Below, piece by piece: positions 1 through 7,535 of a DNA stretch of 35,166 bases. Each line of letters opens with the position of its first letter. The stretch's first letter is position 1. The notes beneath the pieces were generated by a model. It saw only the letters and a list, made by a program, of their open reading frames with translations, was not told the origin of the DNA and did not search any database. Origin of the DNA: Planctomycetota bacterium (GTDB taxonomy: Bacteria; Planctomycetota; Planctomycetia; Planctomycetales; Planctomycetaceae); the NCBI GenBank assembly GCA_027623235.1, contig JAQBVJ010000076.1, positions 1-35,166 on the forward strand. The letters are read 5' to 3'. Both the position numbers and the translations under genes were made by a program.

Positions 1-69
1 GATCTCCTCCCACGCTACAACTACACCCTCTCACCACAGATGCCGATTTAATTTCACCGCCGGTCCTTA

Positions 70-530
70 GATACGACGCGAGAGCGTCAGGTGCTTCCCA
101 GAAAAACCGCCACCTGAACCAACTGGTTCTTGATTTCGTGTAGAAGCAGCCACCTGAAGCCACGCCCCGTTCGGGGCGTCGGCCGGGTGCTGCTCTACAC
201 GCCCCTTGGCGGGGGTTCTGGGAGTGGCCGCGGTTCGACGCCCTTTTGCATGCGCCTCGTGCAAATGCTTCGGGATATCGGAAGCTGATTGTCAGCTTCC
301 GGCAACAGGTGGTTCTTCAAGTATCGGAGACAGAGTCATGACGAATGGCGAAGGCAAGAAACATCAGGCAACCGTCCGGCAGCCCGTACAGAAACCGGCT
401 GCCACCACTCGCCAGCAGGGCTAGGCCCAGGCTGGTAAGGACGCTTCTCGTAAGAAGCGTCAAGGGCCGTAAGGCCTCGAACTGACAGGGCAGCAGGAAC
501 CAGTCGCGTTCGTGCTGCCCTGTTTTTGTT
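70..530 (+). ncRNA. candidate structured RNA ending in an intrinsic terminator
   Basis: No convincing gene is seen from 1 to 925. From about 74 onward the plus strand holds a dense series of local hairpins. These are a GACGC/GCGTC stem with a GAGA loop near 74-87, a long stem near 138-199 (GTGTAGAAGCAGC with GCTGCTCTACAC) enclosing ACGCCCC/GGGGCGT, TTTGCA/TGCAAA near 245-266, a 10-bp stem at 279-301 with a TTG loop, GGCAGCC/GGCTGCC near 378-403, and GACGCTTCT/AGAAGCGTC near 440-461. The series ends in a strong terminator at 486-528. This would fit one transcript of about 450 nt. I do not recognise an Rfam family: the conserved blocks of RNase P, tmRNA, SRP and 6S RNA are missing. A 28-codon ORF (ATG at 339, TAG at 422) lies inside but has no coding signature. 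Class and strand are inferences. Confidence 0.3.
486..528 (+). terminator. intrinsic terminator
   Basis: Perfect 10-bp inverted repeat CAGGGCAGCA / TGCTGCCCTG (486-495 with 513-522), loop of 17 nt, followed directly by TTTTTGTTT on the plus strand. This is the clearest intrinsic terminator in the window, and no recognised protein gene lies upstream of it. Confidence 0.75.
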
Positions 531-755
531 TCTCGACCGATCAGCGAACCATCCGTCGGCGTGTACGAAAAACCCTGACACGGATTTCAAACCGTGTTAT
601 TGTCGGAGCCGCAGGGCGGATAGCCGCTGCAGACGTCAATGCGTGAAACGCTTGCAAATGACGTCATCCGTTTTGGCAGCAGTGCCCGGTGTAGCGATGC
701 CTCACCAGCAACGCGAAAGGGCGTGGATTAACCACCACAATACTGCTGGCCGGTC

Positions 756-790
756 GAGCCGGATGCCATGAGAGTGGCTTGTCCGTGCTC
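756..790 (+). other. group II intron domain V-like hairpin (remnant)
   Basis: The 35-nt element starts GAGCCGGATG and ends CCGTGCTC. It folds as domain V does: a lower stem beginning G-AGC (the catalytic triad position), a G/U-closed middle, a two-base internal bulge (TT) on the 3' side, an upper stem GCCAT/GTGGC and a GAGA tetraloop, with 14 nt on the 5' side of the loop. One extra U in the lower 3' strand departs from the canonical 34-nt form. There is no reverse transcriptase ORF and no convincing domain I-IV upstream, so this would be a decayed or heavily deleted intron end. From 791 to 925 I see only short stems, such as CCGTTC/GAACGG near 835-856, and no gene. Confidence 0.4.
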
Positions 791-925
791 AACGGAGGCT
801 TTCGGGAGTAATCCCTCTCAAACCTGCTTCATGTCCGTTCCTTCGTATCGAACGGCTGAAGCTCACGAGAGACCTAATCCCCGAATTCTATCCGATAGCA
901 GGCGGCCCTTCTTAAATCGGCCGCT

Positions 926-2221
926 CTAATGAGGGCGACGGAGAAAAGCCTTTGACTTCCCGCAACGTGCGGGATTCAAACGGTCGTCATGCCTGATCCG
1001 GTGAAAATCCGGCGATGGGGCTCGGGGGCTTTGTCCTCGTTCAACATTGGCTCGCGTGGGGAGTTTCACTCTGGCGACGGAGTGAACCGAGACCGTGACT
1101 GGCCTCGGCGTTTCGGCAAATACTCGTGAAGGCGAGTAACAACACCGAACGGCGAATAGCTCAACCACAAAAGGCGGGAAACTGCTTGCGAGAAAGAAAC
1201 GTAAGAGATGAAGCCATAATGCGGCTGGTGCTGAAGAAGACAGTACCAGCCCGGAGACAGCCTGTGTGTGTTCGGTAAGGGGAGCTTCTGTGTTCGTACC
1301 CTGAAATCGACTTGCCACAGACGGCCAATTCCTGGTGGTCGGTGGTGATCGGAAAGTGAAGTCGCCTGCCCGCTTCCGTTCCCGGATGATGATCGTTGAG
1401 TCGTCGAGATCGACGTCAGCAACTCGCGTCCGACACAGTTCACTGCGACGGGCTCCTGTGTGAGCGGCCAGCACGCACATCGGATGAAGAAAGCCATACG
1501 TTGCCTTCTCGCGAACGTGCTCAAGCAGCTTCTTGATCTCGCCAGCGTCCAGATACAACGTCTGCCAGAGCGGTTCCGCCTCGTACTCATTCAGACCATC
1601 GCGAGAAATCTGACGTTCGATCTGACTCCATGTCTGAAACGCAGGCTTCTCATCGTGCTTGCCGAACACGACACCGCGACATGGAAAGTCGCCTTCAACC
1701 AGTTCCTGCGTTCGAGCCCAGTTCCAGAGTGATCCGAAGGTTGCAAGCTCTTTACGAATCGTGACCGGACTGACTTTGCCGCGACGCCCCTGCTCACCAG
1801 ATCGCGTTGTGACGTACCGCTGAAGATCGGTCGTGCGAACGGAACGCAACAACGTTCGCTCCCCCAGAATCCGGGTGACGTGTTTCATGTGGCCGCGAAA
1901 CGTCCGCAGGCTCGTTGCCTCAAACGCTCCGTCGGGCGTCAGTTCTCTGAAGCGATCGAAGAGCGAACCGAGACTAATGTTCTTTGCAACCTTCGGCGTC
2001 TCAACAAGCTTTCCGTCCGACAGCAGGAACGTCGGAACATCGGCATCGTCGGGAAGCTCAAGCCGCCCTTCTTTGACCAGCCGGATGTTCTCTTCGACAT
2101 GACTGGCAACGGCGACCGCTTTGCGTTCGTGTTTCGTGTGCAGCGACCGCTTGAATCGGTTGCCGCCAAAGCGAAAGTGCAGATGAAAGTTGCCGCTCGG
2201 ATCGCGATGAATCGAAGCCAC
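926..2221 (-). pseudogene. tyrosine recombinase/phage integrase, C-terminus lost
   Basis: This is a site-specific tyrosine recombinase of the genomic island type. The first 290 or so residues read well: an N-terminal DNA-contact segment (GNFHLHFRFGG, RFKRSLHT), a core-binding SAM-like domain near residues 90-190, and the start of the catalytic domain with the first active-site arginine in HTGARRSELCRTRVADVD. After RERKR (about position 1370) the sequence loses family character. None of the three minus-strand frames shows the expected HxxR box or the catalytic tyrosine, although the frame happens to stay open to 926. GTG at 2221 is preferred as start because AAGGAG lies 8 nt upstream; an upstream TTG at 2251 is possible. 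The gene lies just downstream of the tRNA-Gln 3' end, the usual place for an island integrase. It is probably inactive. Confidence 0.75.
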
Positions 2222-2362
2222 TTCTGAGTCTCCTTGCGTCTGGAAAGACAAGGTACGACTGACTCAGAAGCTCTGGTAGCCATGCGTTCACAACGGCAAT
2301 GCAACCCGCCTCCAACGAGGGACAATCCAGTTCCAACGTCAATTCCCCACCGATTCAACGGG

Positions 2363-2384
2363 TGTCACTGATTTGTCACTGATT
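2363..2384. repeat. tandem 11-bp direct repeat between tRNA-Gln and the integrase
   Basis: TGTCACTGATT occurs twice head-to-tail (2363-2373 and 2374-2384). Its place between the tRNA 3' end and the integrase start suggests integrase arm-type sites, but this is inference. Confidence 0.5.
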
Positions 2385-2443
2385 CCATTTTTCGCAAAAT
2401 AGTTCCCGGCCCGGCTGAGGCCGAAAACGTCGAAAACCCCACG

Positions 2444-2479
2444 AAAAAAGGCTCGAAAGCGATGTCGCCAACGAGCCTT
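2444..2479 (-). terminator. terminator of tRNA-Gln transcript
   Basis: On the minus strand AAGGCTCG pairs with CGAGCCTT (2472-2479 with 2448-2455), followed by TTTTTT-rich sequence at 2449-2444. It lies 7 nt after the tRNA 3' end. Confidence 0.75.
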
Positions 2480-2485
2480 CTAAAG

Positions 2486-2557
2486 TTACCCGGCCAGGAC
2501 TTGAACCTGGAATGGCTGGACCAAAACCAGCTGTGTTACCAATTACACCACCGGGCA
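2486..2557 (-). tRNA. tRNA-Gln (anticodon TTG)
   Basis: Read on the minus strand, the acceptor stem TGCCCGG pairs with CCGGGTA (one G-U pair) and the discriminator base is A. The D arm contains TAATTGGTAA, the anticodon stem GCTGG/CCAGC encloses TTTTGGT (anticodon TTG, glutamine), and the T arm CCAGG/CCTGG encloses TTCAAGT. The CCA end is not encoded. The 3' end faces the degenerate integrase, which makes it a likely attachment site. No second copy of the 3' end is seen in the window, so the other island boundary would lie to the left. Confidence 0.95.
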
Positions 2558-2871
2558 ATCCGCCTGCTTTGTGCTCGGATGAGCAGTCAGCAAGGCTGTG
2601 GCAGTTCCGCTTGAACTGCGTTGTGCGGAGTTTATGGAAAGGACACAACGCAGACAACGGTTGATCGAGTGCTTTGTCAGGGCTGAAAAGTCGGGTAAGC
2701 ATCCTGCTCGCCGACGTTCTGTGAGCAAACATCGCAAGCTGGAAGCTTACGCCACGAAAACGGCGACCCCAAAAATTCCGCTTTGACAAAGCACGAGGCG
2801 GGTTCGCAGATCGGCTGAGGCCAGTTTCGACCGTTTTCCGGTGCGGAAGACTCCACTACGATTCACGGATT

Positions 2872-2928
2872 GGCGCGAGCCGCCCGGTTTTCACGGGAAG
2901 ACATCTCCAGACCGGACGGCTTACGCCC
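2872..2928. repeat. dispersed intergenic repeat, copy 1
   Basis: The segment begins GGCGCGAGCCGCCCGGTTTT and ends GACGGCTTACGCCC. A second copy at about 23234-23291 starts with the same 26 bases except one (C to T), then a variable spacer, then GACCAGACGGCTTGCGTCC. Both copies are intergenic. The pairing of conserved blocks with a variable middle suggests a structured REP-like element. Confidence 0.6.
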
Positions 2929-3042
2929 AATGGCCCAGAGTTCTGCTGAATGTCGCCTTTCGCACTGTGAAAGTAGCGCTATTTTCGCAGAGCGAAAGGC
3001 GACAATCAGCGATCAGCCGACACAACTCTGGGGCCATTGGGC
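2925..3042. repeat. nested inverted repeat with near-perfect 54-bp palindrome
   Basis: The outer arms GCCCAATGGCCCAGAGTT (2925-2942) and its complement with one extra G (3024-3042) enclose an inner palindrome at 2951-3004. The inner left half starts TGTCGCCTTTCGC and the right half ends GCGAAAGGCGACA. The 27-bp halves differ at three places, two of which are G-U compatible, and meet with almost no loop at TAGCGCTA. This is a mobile-element-like or REP-like hairpin, with no transposase nearby. Confidence 0.7.
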
Positions 3043-3135
3043 TTCCGCCGTGCCGCTTCTTTTTTAATGGGCTGCTACGTTTTGTCTTGTGTCATCCAGT
3101 TGTCTGGCGTCGATCAGATTGAAAAGAGTCTCATC

Positions 3136-4542
3136 ATGCTCCGAGTTTCGGTTGTCGTTTGTATTTTCCTCGCTGCCCTTCTGAGCCGGAGTGAGCAATC
3201 GAGGCTGCTCGGCGCTGAGAATTCGCAGAAGCCGAATCTGATTTATATTCTGATGGACGACGCCGGATACGCCGATCTCAGTTGCTATGGGCAGAAGAAG
3301 TTTCAGACGCCCAATATCGATCGGCTCGCGGCGGAAGGGCTGAAATTCACGGACCACTACGCCGGCTGCACGGTGTGTGCTCCGACGCGGTGTTGCCTGA
3401 TGACCGGGCTGCACACCGGGCACGCTCTTGTGCGAGGCAACCGCGAGGTGCAGCCGGAAGGGCAGGCAGCCATGCCGGCTGACACGGTCACGATTCCGCG
3501 GTTGCTGCGTGACGCCGGTTACGTCACGGGAGCGTTTGGAAAATGGGGGCTCGGAGCGCCGGGGTCAGCGAGCGATCCGGCGAATCATTTTGACGAGTTC
3601 TTCGGATACAACTGCCAGCGACAGGCTCACAACTATTACCCGACGCATCTCTGGCACAACCGCGAGAAGGTCGAGCTTGACGGAAAAACGTACTCGCATG
3701 ACCTCATCATGGCGGAGTCGCTGAGTTTCATCCGTGCGAGTTGCGGGGCAAAGAAACCGTTCTTCTGCTTTCTGCCGATCACCATTCCACACGCGGCCAT
3801 GCACGTTCCGGAAGAATCGGCGGCGCCATTCCGCAAAGAGTTTCCGCAGTTTGAGCAGACGATCGGGAAGTACAGCGGACCGCTCGTTAGAAATCCTGCA
3901 GCGGGGTTTGCGGGAATGATGACGCGGCTCGACGGTCAGATCGGCGAGCTGATGGCATTGCTGAAAGAACTCGGCATCGACGAGTCGACGGTCGTCATGC
4001 TCACTTCGGACAACGGGCCGCACAAAGAGGGCGGGCACATGCCGGAATTCTTTGACAGCAACGGCTCTTTGCGCGGGATCAAGAGGGACCTGTATGAGGG
4101 CGGGATTCGCGTGCCTCTGATCGCTCGCTGGCCCGGGCGAATCGAAGCAGGCCGTGAGTCGTCGCTCATCTCAGCTCACTGGGATGTCCTGCCGACTTTC
4201 TGCGATCTGGCCGGCGCGAAGACTCCGGAGAACCTCGACGGCATCTCGTTCGCGCCGACGCTCATCGGCAAAGAGACGCAGGCCAGGCACGACTTCCTGT
4301 ACTGGGAGTTTCCGGCACAGGGAGGCAAGCAGGCCGTCCGGATGGGAAAGTGGAAAGGCGTTCGCCTGAATCTGATGAAAGACCCGAAGGCTCCGATTGA
4401 GCTTTACGATCTTTCCAAAGATCTCGGCGAAGAGCACAACATCGCAGACATGCATCCGCAGGTTGTTGCTGAAATTCAAAAAGCGATGCAGGATTCACAC
4501 GTTGAGTCGCCAGCTTTCCAGCTGTTTGGCAGGCAGAACTGA
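3136..4542 (+). CDS. secreted sulfatase (arylsulfatase A-like, formylglycine type)
   Basis: The protein hydrolyses sulfate esters, probably of sulfated polysaccharides outside the cytoplasm. The ATG at 3136 is chosen because it gives a signal peptide at once (MLRVSVVVCIFLAALLS); open frame continues upstream to 3037 but adds unrelated residues. With this start it has 468 residues. The metal-binding DDAGYADL lies at residues 41-48. The sulfatase signature CAPTRCCLMTG has Cys81 as the residue converted to formylglycine, and GKWGLG follows. Conserved metal/active-site motifs TSDNGPH and a C-terminal ELYDLSKDLGEEHNIAD complete the fold. Length is normal for the family. It needs a formylglycine-generating enzyme, which is not in the window. 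The substrate cannot be read from the sequence. Confidence 0.92.
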   Translation: MLRVSVVVCIFLAALLSRSEQSRLLGAENSQKPNLIYILMDDAGYADLSCYGQKKFQTPNIDRLAAEGLKFTDHYAGCTVCAPTRCCLMTGLHTGHALVRGNREVQPEGQAAMPADTVTIPRLLRDAGYVTGAFGKWGLGAPGSASDPANHFDEFFGYNCQRQAHNYYPTHLWHNREKVELDGKTYSHDLIMAESLSFIRASCGAKKPFFCFLPITIPHAAMHVPEESAAPFRKEFPQFEQTIGKYSGPLVRNPAAGFAGMMTRLDGQIGELMALLKELGIDESTVVMLTSDNGPHKEGGHMPEFFDSNGSLRGIKRDLYEGGIRVPLIARWPGRIEAGRESSLISAHWDVLPTFCDLAGAKTPENLDGISFAPTLIGKETQARHDFLYWEFPAQGGKQAVRMGKWKGVRLNLMKDPKAPIELYDLSKDLGEEHNIADMHPQVVAEIQKAMQDSHVESPAFQLFGRQN

Positions 4543-4634
4543 CTCTTTCTGTCCTGTCTGGTCGACAAGGCGAACCAGCAAGCCAGCCATTTATTGTTCG
4601 CCGTCGGTCAATGTCGGCAGAGGCTGAAAACGAA

Positions 4635-4665
4635 AAGGGCGGCTGAGGAACACTCAACCGCCCTT
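4635..4665 (-). terminator. terminator in the convergent sulfatase/TolC gap
   Basis: AAGGGCGGCTGAG (4635-4647) pairs with CTCAACCGCCCTT (4653-4665), with a 5-nt loop and one mismatch. On the minus strand the stem is followed by TTCGTTTT, so it should stop transcription from the TolC-like gene; it may also act on the plus strand after the sulfatase. Confidence 0.65.
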
Positions 4666-4725
4666 CCGTATTTGCTTGTCAGCTCGAATGCCTGTCAGTC
4701 CGCCGACGATGACGGCGGCCCGGTG

Positions 4726-7050
4726 TCAGTTGCCAGCATCATCCGGAAGCGGGAAATCGCCTTCGAACGAGGGTCCGTTTTCCGACTTGCTGAACGACGG
4801 CGACTCGAATTGAACCGGCATCGCTGTGGCGTCGCCCGGAAGGAGACTGGCAGAAGCCGGCAGAACTGACGATGACGAATCGGTGTTTGGATTTTCAAAC
4901 TCGGGGTTGGGATTTCCAAACAGCGTTCCGTCCGGCACGAAATCCGCGGCCGCCGACTCATCACCTGTTGGTTCTGGAAGAGCGGGGAGGGCCGGAGCGG
5001 CTTCAATCTCCGGGACCTTTGCTGGTTCGCTCGCGGGTGCAGCTTCCGGTTCCAGGACTGCGGGCGGAACGGACTCATCGTAGATCGGCTGATTCTCCAG
5101 GTTCTGAGCGTACGGACCCTGGGTCAATGGGGCCGGTCGCCGAATGACGTCCTGCAGCCACTCGGCTGGAATCTTGTTCTTATTGCGTCGCTGAGCTTCG
5201 CTGTAAGCCTCAACTGGCCAGGTGTCTTCCGTCAGGTAAACCTCGTTGTAATCGAGCATCGAGCCTTTGCTGTAATGCACGTTGCGAATCGCCAGCGTGT
5301 ACTCGCAGAGTGTTTTGTACCAGGCGGTTTCCGCTTCCATGTGCCGTCGCTGAGCATCCAGCAGCAGGTCGAACTCCACCTTGCGGGCAGAGTATGCGGC
5401 TTGAATCGCTTCCAGTTGCTGCGTCGCGGCGAGACGACGATCACCCGTCGTTTCGAGCGTCACGTAAGCCCGGTTCATTTCCGCAACGGCATCGCTGAGC
5501 TGATGCACGACGACGCGTTCCTGCTCTGCGAGGATGGCTCGATCGCGAGCGAGCTGCAGTTCGGCGTGCTCGACAGCAGCAAATGCCTGGCGACGTCCGA
5601 ACGGCATTTCAAACTCAAATCCAAGCTGCCACTCCTGAGTGTTGCCGAGCGTCAGGTTCTCAACGGCATTCGAGAATCTTCCGTCACGATCTTCGTGAGG
5701 CAGGAGGTTCTTGCCGAGACCACGCCAGCGATAGCGACCGGTGATATCGAGGGTCGGCAACAGAAAACTGCGTGACGCCTGCAGTTCCTGCTCACGGCGA
5801 GTCACCAGCCACTTCTGTCGGCGGAGTTCGCTGCGGCGGGAGAGGGCCTCGACCAGACTTGAGTTCCAGTCGAACGTGACCTGAGCTTCGATCGGTTCGT
5901 CCTGAGGACGCAGCAATCGTCCATCGTTAATCGGAGTGCCAATCAGAAGCCGCAGCCGGCGTTCCGCCGTCATCACTCCGCCCGTGCCGCGGAACGATCC
6001 GCCGCCGCTGCCGTTGTTGGTCTGCGTGCCGTCAATCAGCCGTCCGCTCAACGCCTCCTGAACCTGCTGCTGAAATCGGAAGTACTGCTCGCGGGCCTGC
6101 GCTTCTTTCTCGGCTTCGCCGCCTGCTCGACCCGCCTGATAAAGTGCGTTCACACTGTTCCAGGTTTCCAGCGACGCATCGCGGGCGACAATCCGCGAGT
6201 CGAGTTCGCGATACGCGTAGTACAGGTCCCAGTAGGCATTCTCAACATTGCTGACGAAGTCGCGGACAGCCATCTCGAAGTCGGTTTGCGAGATGTCGGT
6301 ATTAAGACGTGCCAGGACAACTCCGTTCATTGCACCCGGCGAGCCATTGGGGCCGGCAATCCGATTGAATTCCGTGCCACTTCCCTGCAGCAGAGGATGC
6401 CGGATTTCCGCATCGACCCATGTCTCAGCGACTGTCTTGAAGCGGTTGCCCGGTGCGTTGTTGGAGTCGTAGCGGGTTTCGTTTCGCAAAGTGAACTGAG
6501 TTCCTGTCACACCCGTCTTGGAAAGGCTCGTGGTGGATGTGATGAGATCCTGCTTGAGCTGCCTTGTACCGCCGCCGAAGAACTGGTTGTTGATCGACCG
6601 GTCGTTATTCTCTGCGAACATGTCGGACGCGATGGATGCGTCGAAGGCGCTGAGGGCTCCTGCGACGCCAAACCGCGGATCCATTTCCTGAAGAGCCACA
6701 TCATAGGTCGAAGCGACCGAATTTGGTGATCGCAGAATCGATCCGCCAAGGCCTCTCAGAATCTTTGAATTCGCCAGAGCTGTCTGCACCGCCGACTGAA
6801 GCGAGATCGGGGAAAATTCAATTTCGTCTTCGTCGAGAACCGAAAGCGGAGGCGGTGTGGAAAGCAGGTCGGGATTCGCTGCCGTCAGAATCGGCGCGTC
6901 CAGCTCCAGAGACGAGACGATCGGAGCCGCTGTGTACGCACCGTCGTCCCATTCTTCATGCTCCCTGCTGAAACTGCATCCGGAAATGAACAGCGTCACG
7001 ACAAGTGAACTGCCAGCGAGTGTCGAACGGGCAATGGAATGTGCAGTCAT
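4726..7050 (-). CDS. TolC-family outer membrane efflux lipoprotein
   Basis: This is the outer-membrane channel component of an export or efflux machine. The ATG at 7050 gives a lipoprotein signal, MTAHSIARSTLAGSSLVV followed by the lipobox ISGC; an upstream ATG at 7134 would add a basic leader and is less likely. The 774 residues contain two coiled-coil, heptad-rich blocks typical of TolC (around DFVSNVENAYWDLYYAYREL and the C-terminal counterpart ending YTLAIRNVHYSKGSMLDYN). After the second block comes an unusual tail of about 170 residues rich in Pro, Ala, Glu and Ser. This makes the protein much longer than a typical TolC homologue of about 450-500 residues. No inner-membrane pump or adaptor gene lies beside it, so its partner is unknown. 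Confidence 0.88.
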   Translation of the reverse strand: MTAHSIARSTLAGSSLVVTLFISGCSFSREHEEWDDGAYTAAPIVSSLELDAPILTAANPDLLSTPPPLSVLDEDEIEFSPISLQSAVQTALANSKILRGLGGSILRSPNSVASTYDVALQEMDPRFGVAGALSAFDASIASDMFAENNDRSINNQFFGGGTRQLKQDLITSTTSLSKTGVTGTQFTLRNETRYDSNNAPGNRFKTVAETWVDAEIRHPLLQGSGTEFNRIAGPNGSPGAMNGVVLARLNTDISQTDFEMAVRDFVSNVENAYWDLYYAYRELDSRIVARDASLETWNSVNALYQAGRAGGEAEKEAQAREQYFRFQQQVQEALSGRLIDGTQTNNGSGGGSFRGTGGVMTAERRLRLLIGTPINDGRLLRPQDEPIEAQVTFDWNSSLVEALSRRSELRRQKWLVTRREQELQASRSFLLPTLDITGRYRWRGLGKNLLPHEDRDGRFSNAVENLTLGNTQEWQLGFEFEMPFGRRQAFAAVEHAELQLARDRAILAEQERVVVHQLSDAVAEMNRAYVTLETTGDRRLAATQQLEAIQAAYSARKVEFDLLLDAQRRHMEAETAWYKTLCEYTLAIRNVHYSKGSMLDYNEVYLTEDTWPVEAYSEAQRRNKNKIPAEWLQDVIRRPAPLTQGPYAQNLENQPIYDESVPPAVLEPEAAPASEPAKVPEIEAAPALPALPEPTGDESAAADFVPDGTLFGNPNPEFENPNTDSSSSVLPASASLLPGDATAMPVQFESPSFSKSENGPSFEGDFPLPDDAGN

Positions 7051-7535
7051 AGTCAGCTTCGCCTCGCGCCGCCGGATACTCCGGACGTTGCTTCGAAGAA
7101 CAGTTGAGCGGAACCAGTCACCGAATCCCATCATGATTCACAGCCCCCATGGCAACCGCTTCGGGCTGCCGGTCTCAGAACAACTCATACGAGCGGCTTG
7201 TCAGCCTCTGGCGAGGCGAGACATCACGCGCGACCGAGCAACCAGCTTCCGTCGCGATGGGCTGCCTGCCAGATGAATCTCGGCAAGGCAATCCGAGTAC
7301 CGCCGCGCCGGAAGCGCGTCAGTCACTTCATCGGCGAGTTGATCTGATCGACACAATCGATTCTGCCAGAAGAATCGAAATTACCGGCACAGTCTCACAG
7401 CAGGTGAGAAGCTGGGGGGGGTGAGGCTGACTCTGCGGCTGGTTGCAGCGTCCATGAAGTCAGGGCGGAGCGAGCCTTACTGGATCGCAGCCGGCGTTCC
7501 GTAGCGTTCGAATTTGAGCGGCACCACCCGGTGAG
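7051..7535. other. intergenic region between lpdA and the TolC-like gene
   Basis: 485 bp without a recognisable gene. It contains a run of eight G near 7414-7421 and a small TCTCAC/GTGAGA stem just before it. It should hold the promoter of the TolC-like gene, but I see no clear -35/-10 pair. Confidence 0.5.

Larger units (their letters stand above)
2558..3135. other. intergenic region with repeats, no gene recognised
   Basis: The stretch between the tRNA-Gln 5' end and the sulfatase start has short open frames but none with a recognisable protein. Its right half is occupied by the dispersed repeat at 2872-2928 and the nested palindrome at 2925-3042. I see no clear promoter for the sulfatase. 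Confidence 0.6.

Noticed and set aside
226..245. GGTTCGAC resembles a tRNA or tmRNA T loop
   Set aside because: No fitting T stem, acceptor stem or anticodon arm around it.
370..410. ACAGAAACCGGCTG resembles a conserved part of RNase P RNA
   Set aside because: The other conserved RNase P blocks, such as GAGGAAAGTCC, are absent from 1-540.
206..424. Short plus-strand frame with inner ATG at 339 and a basic 28-residue product
   Set aside because: No ribosome site or family match, TAG stop inside a run of RNA-like hairpins; better explained as part of the structured region.
2376..2789. Minus-strand frame of 137 residues
   Set aside because: It runs through the tRNA-Gln gene and terminator.
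7149..7424. Plus-strand frame of 91 residues upstream of the TolC-like gene
   Set aside because: No ribosome site, no protein-like pattern, lies in a probable promoter gap.
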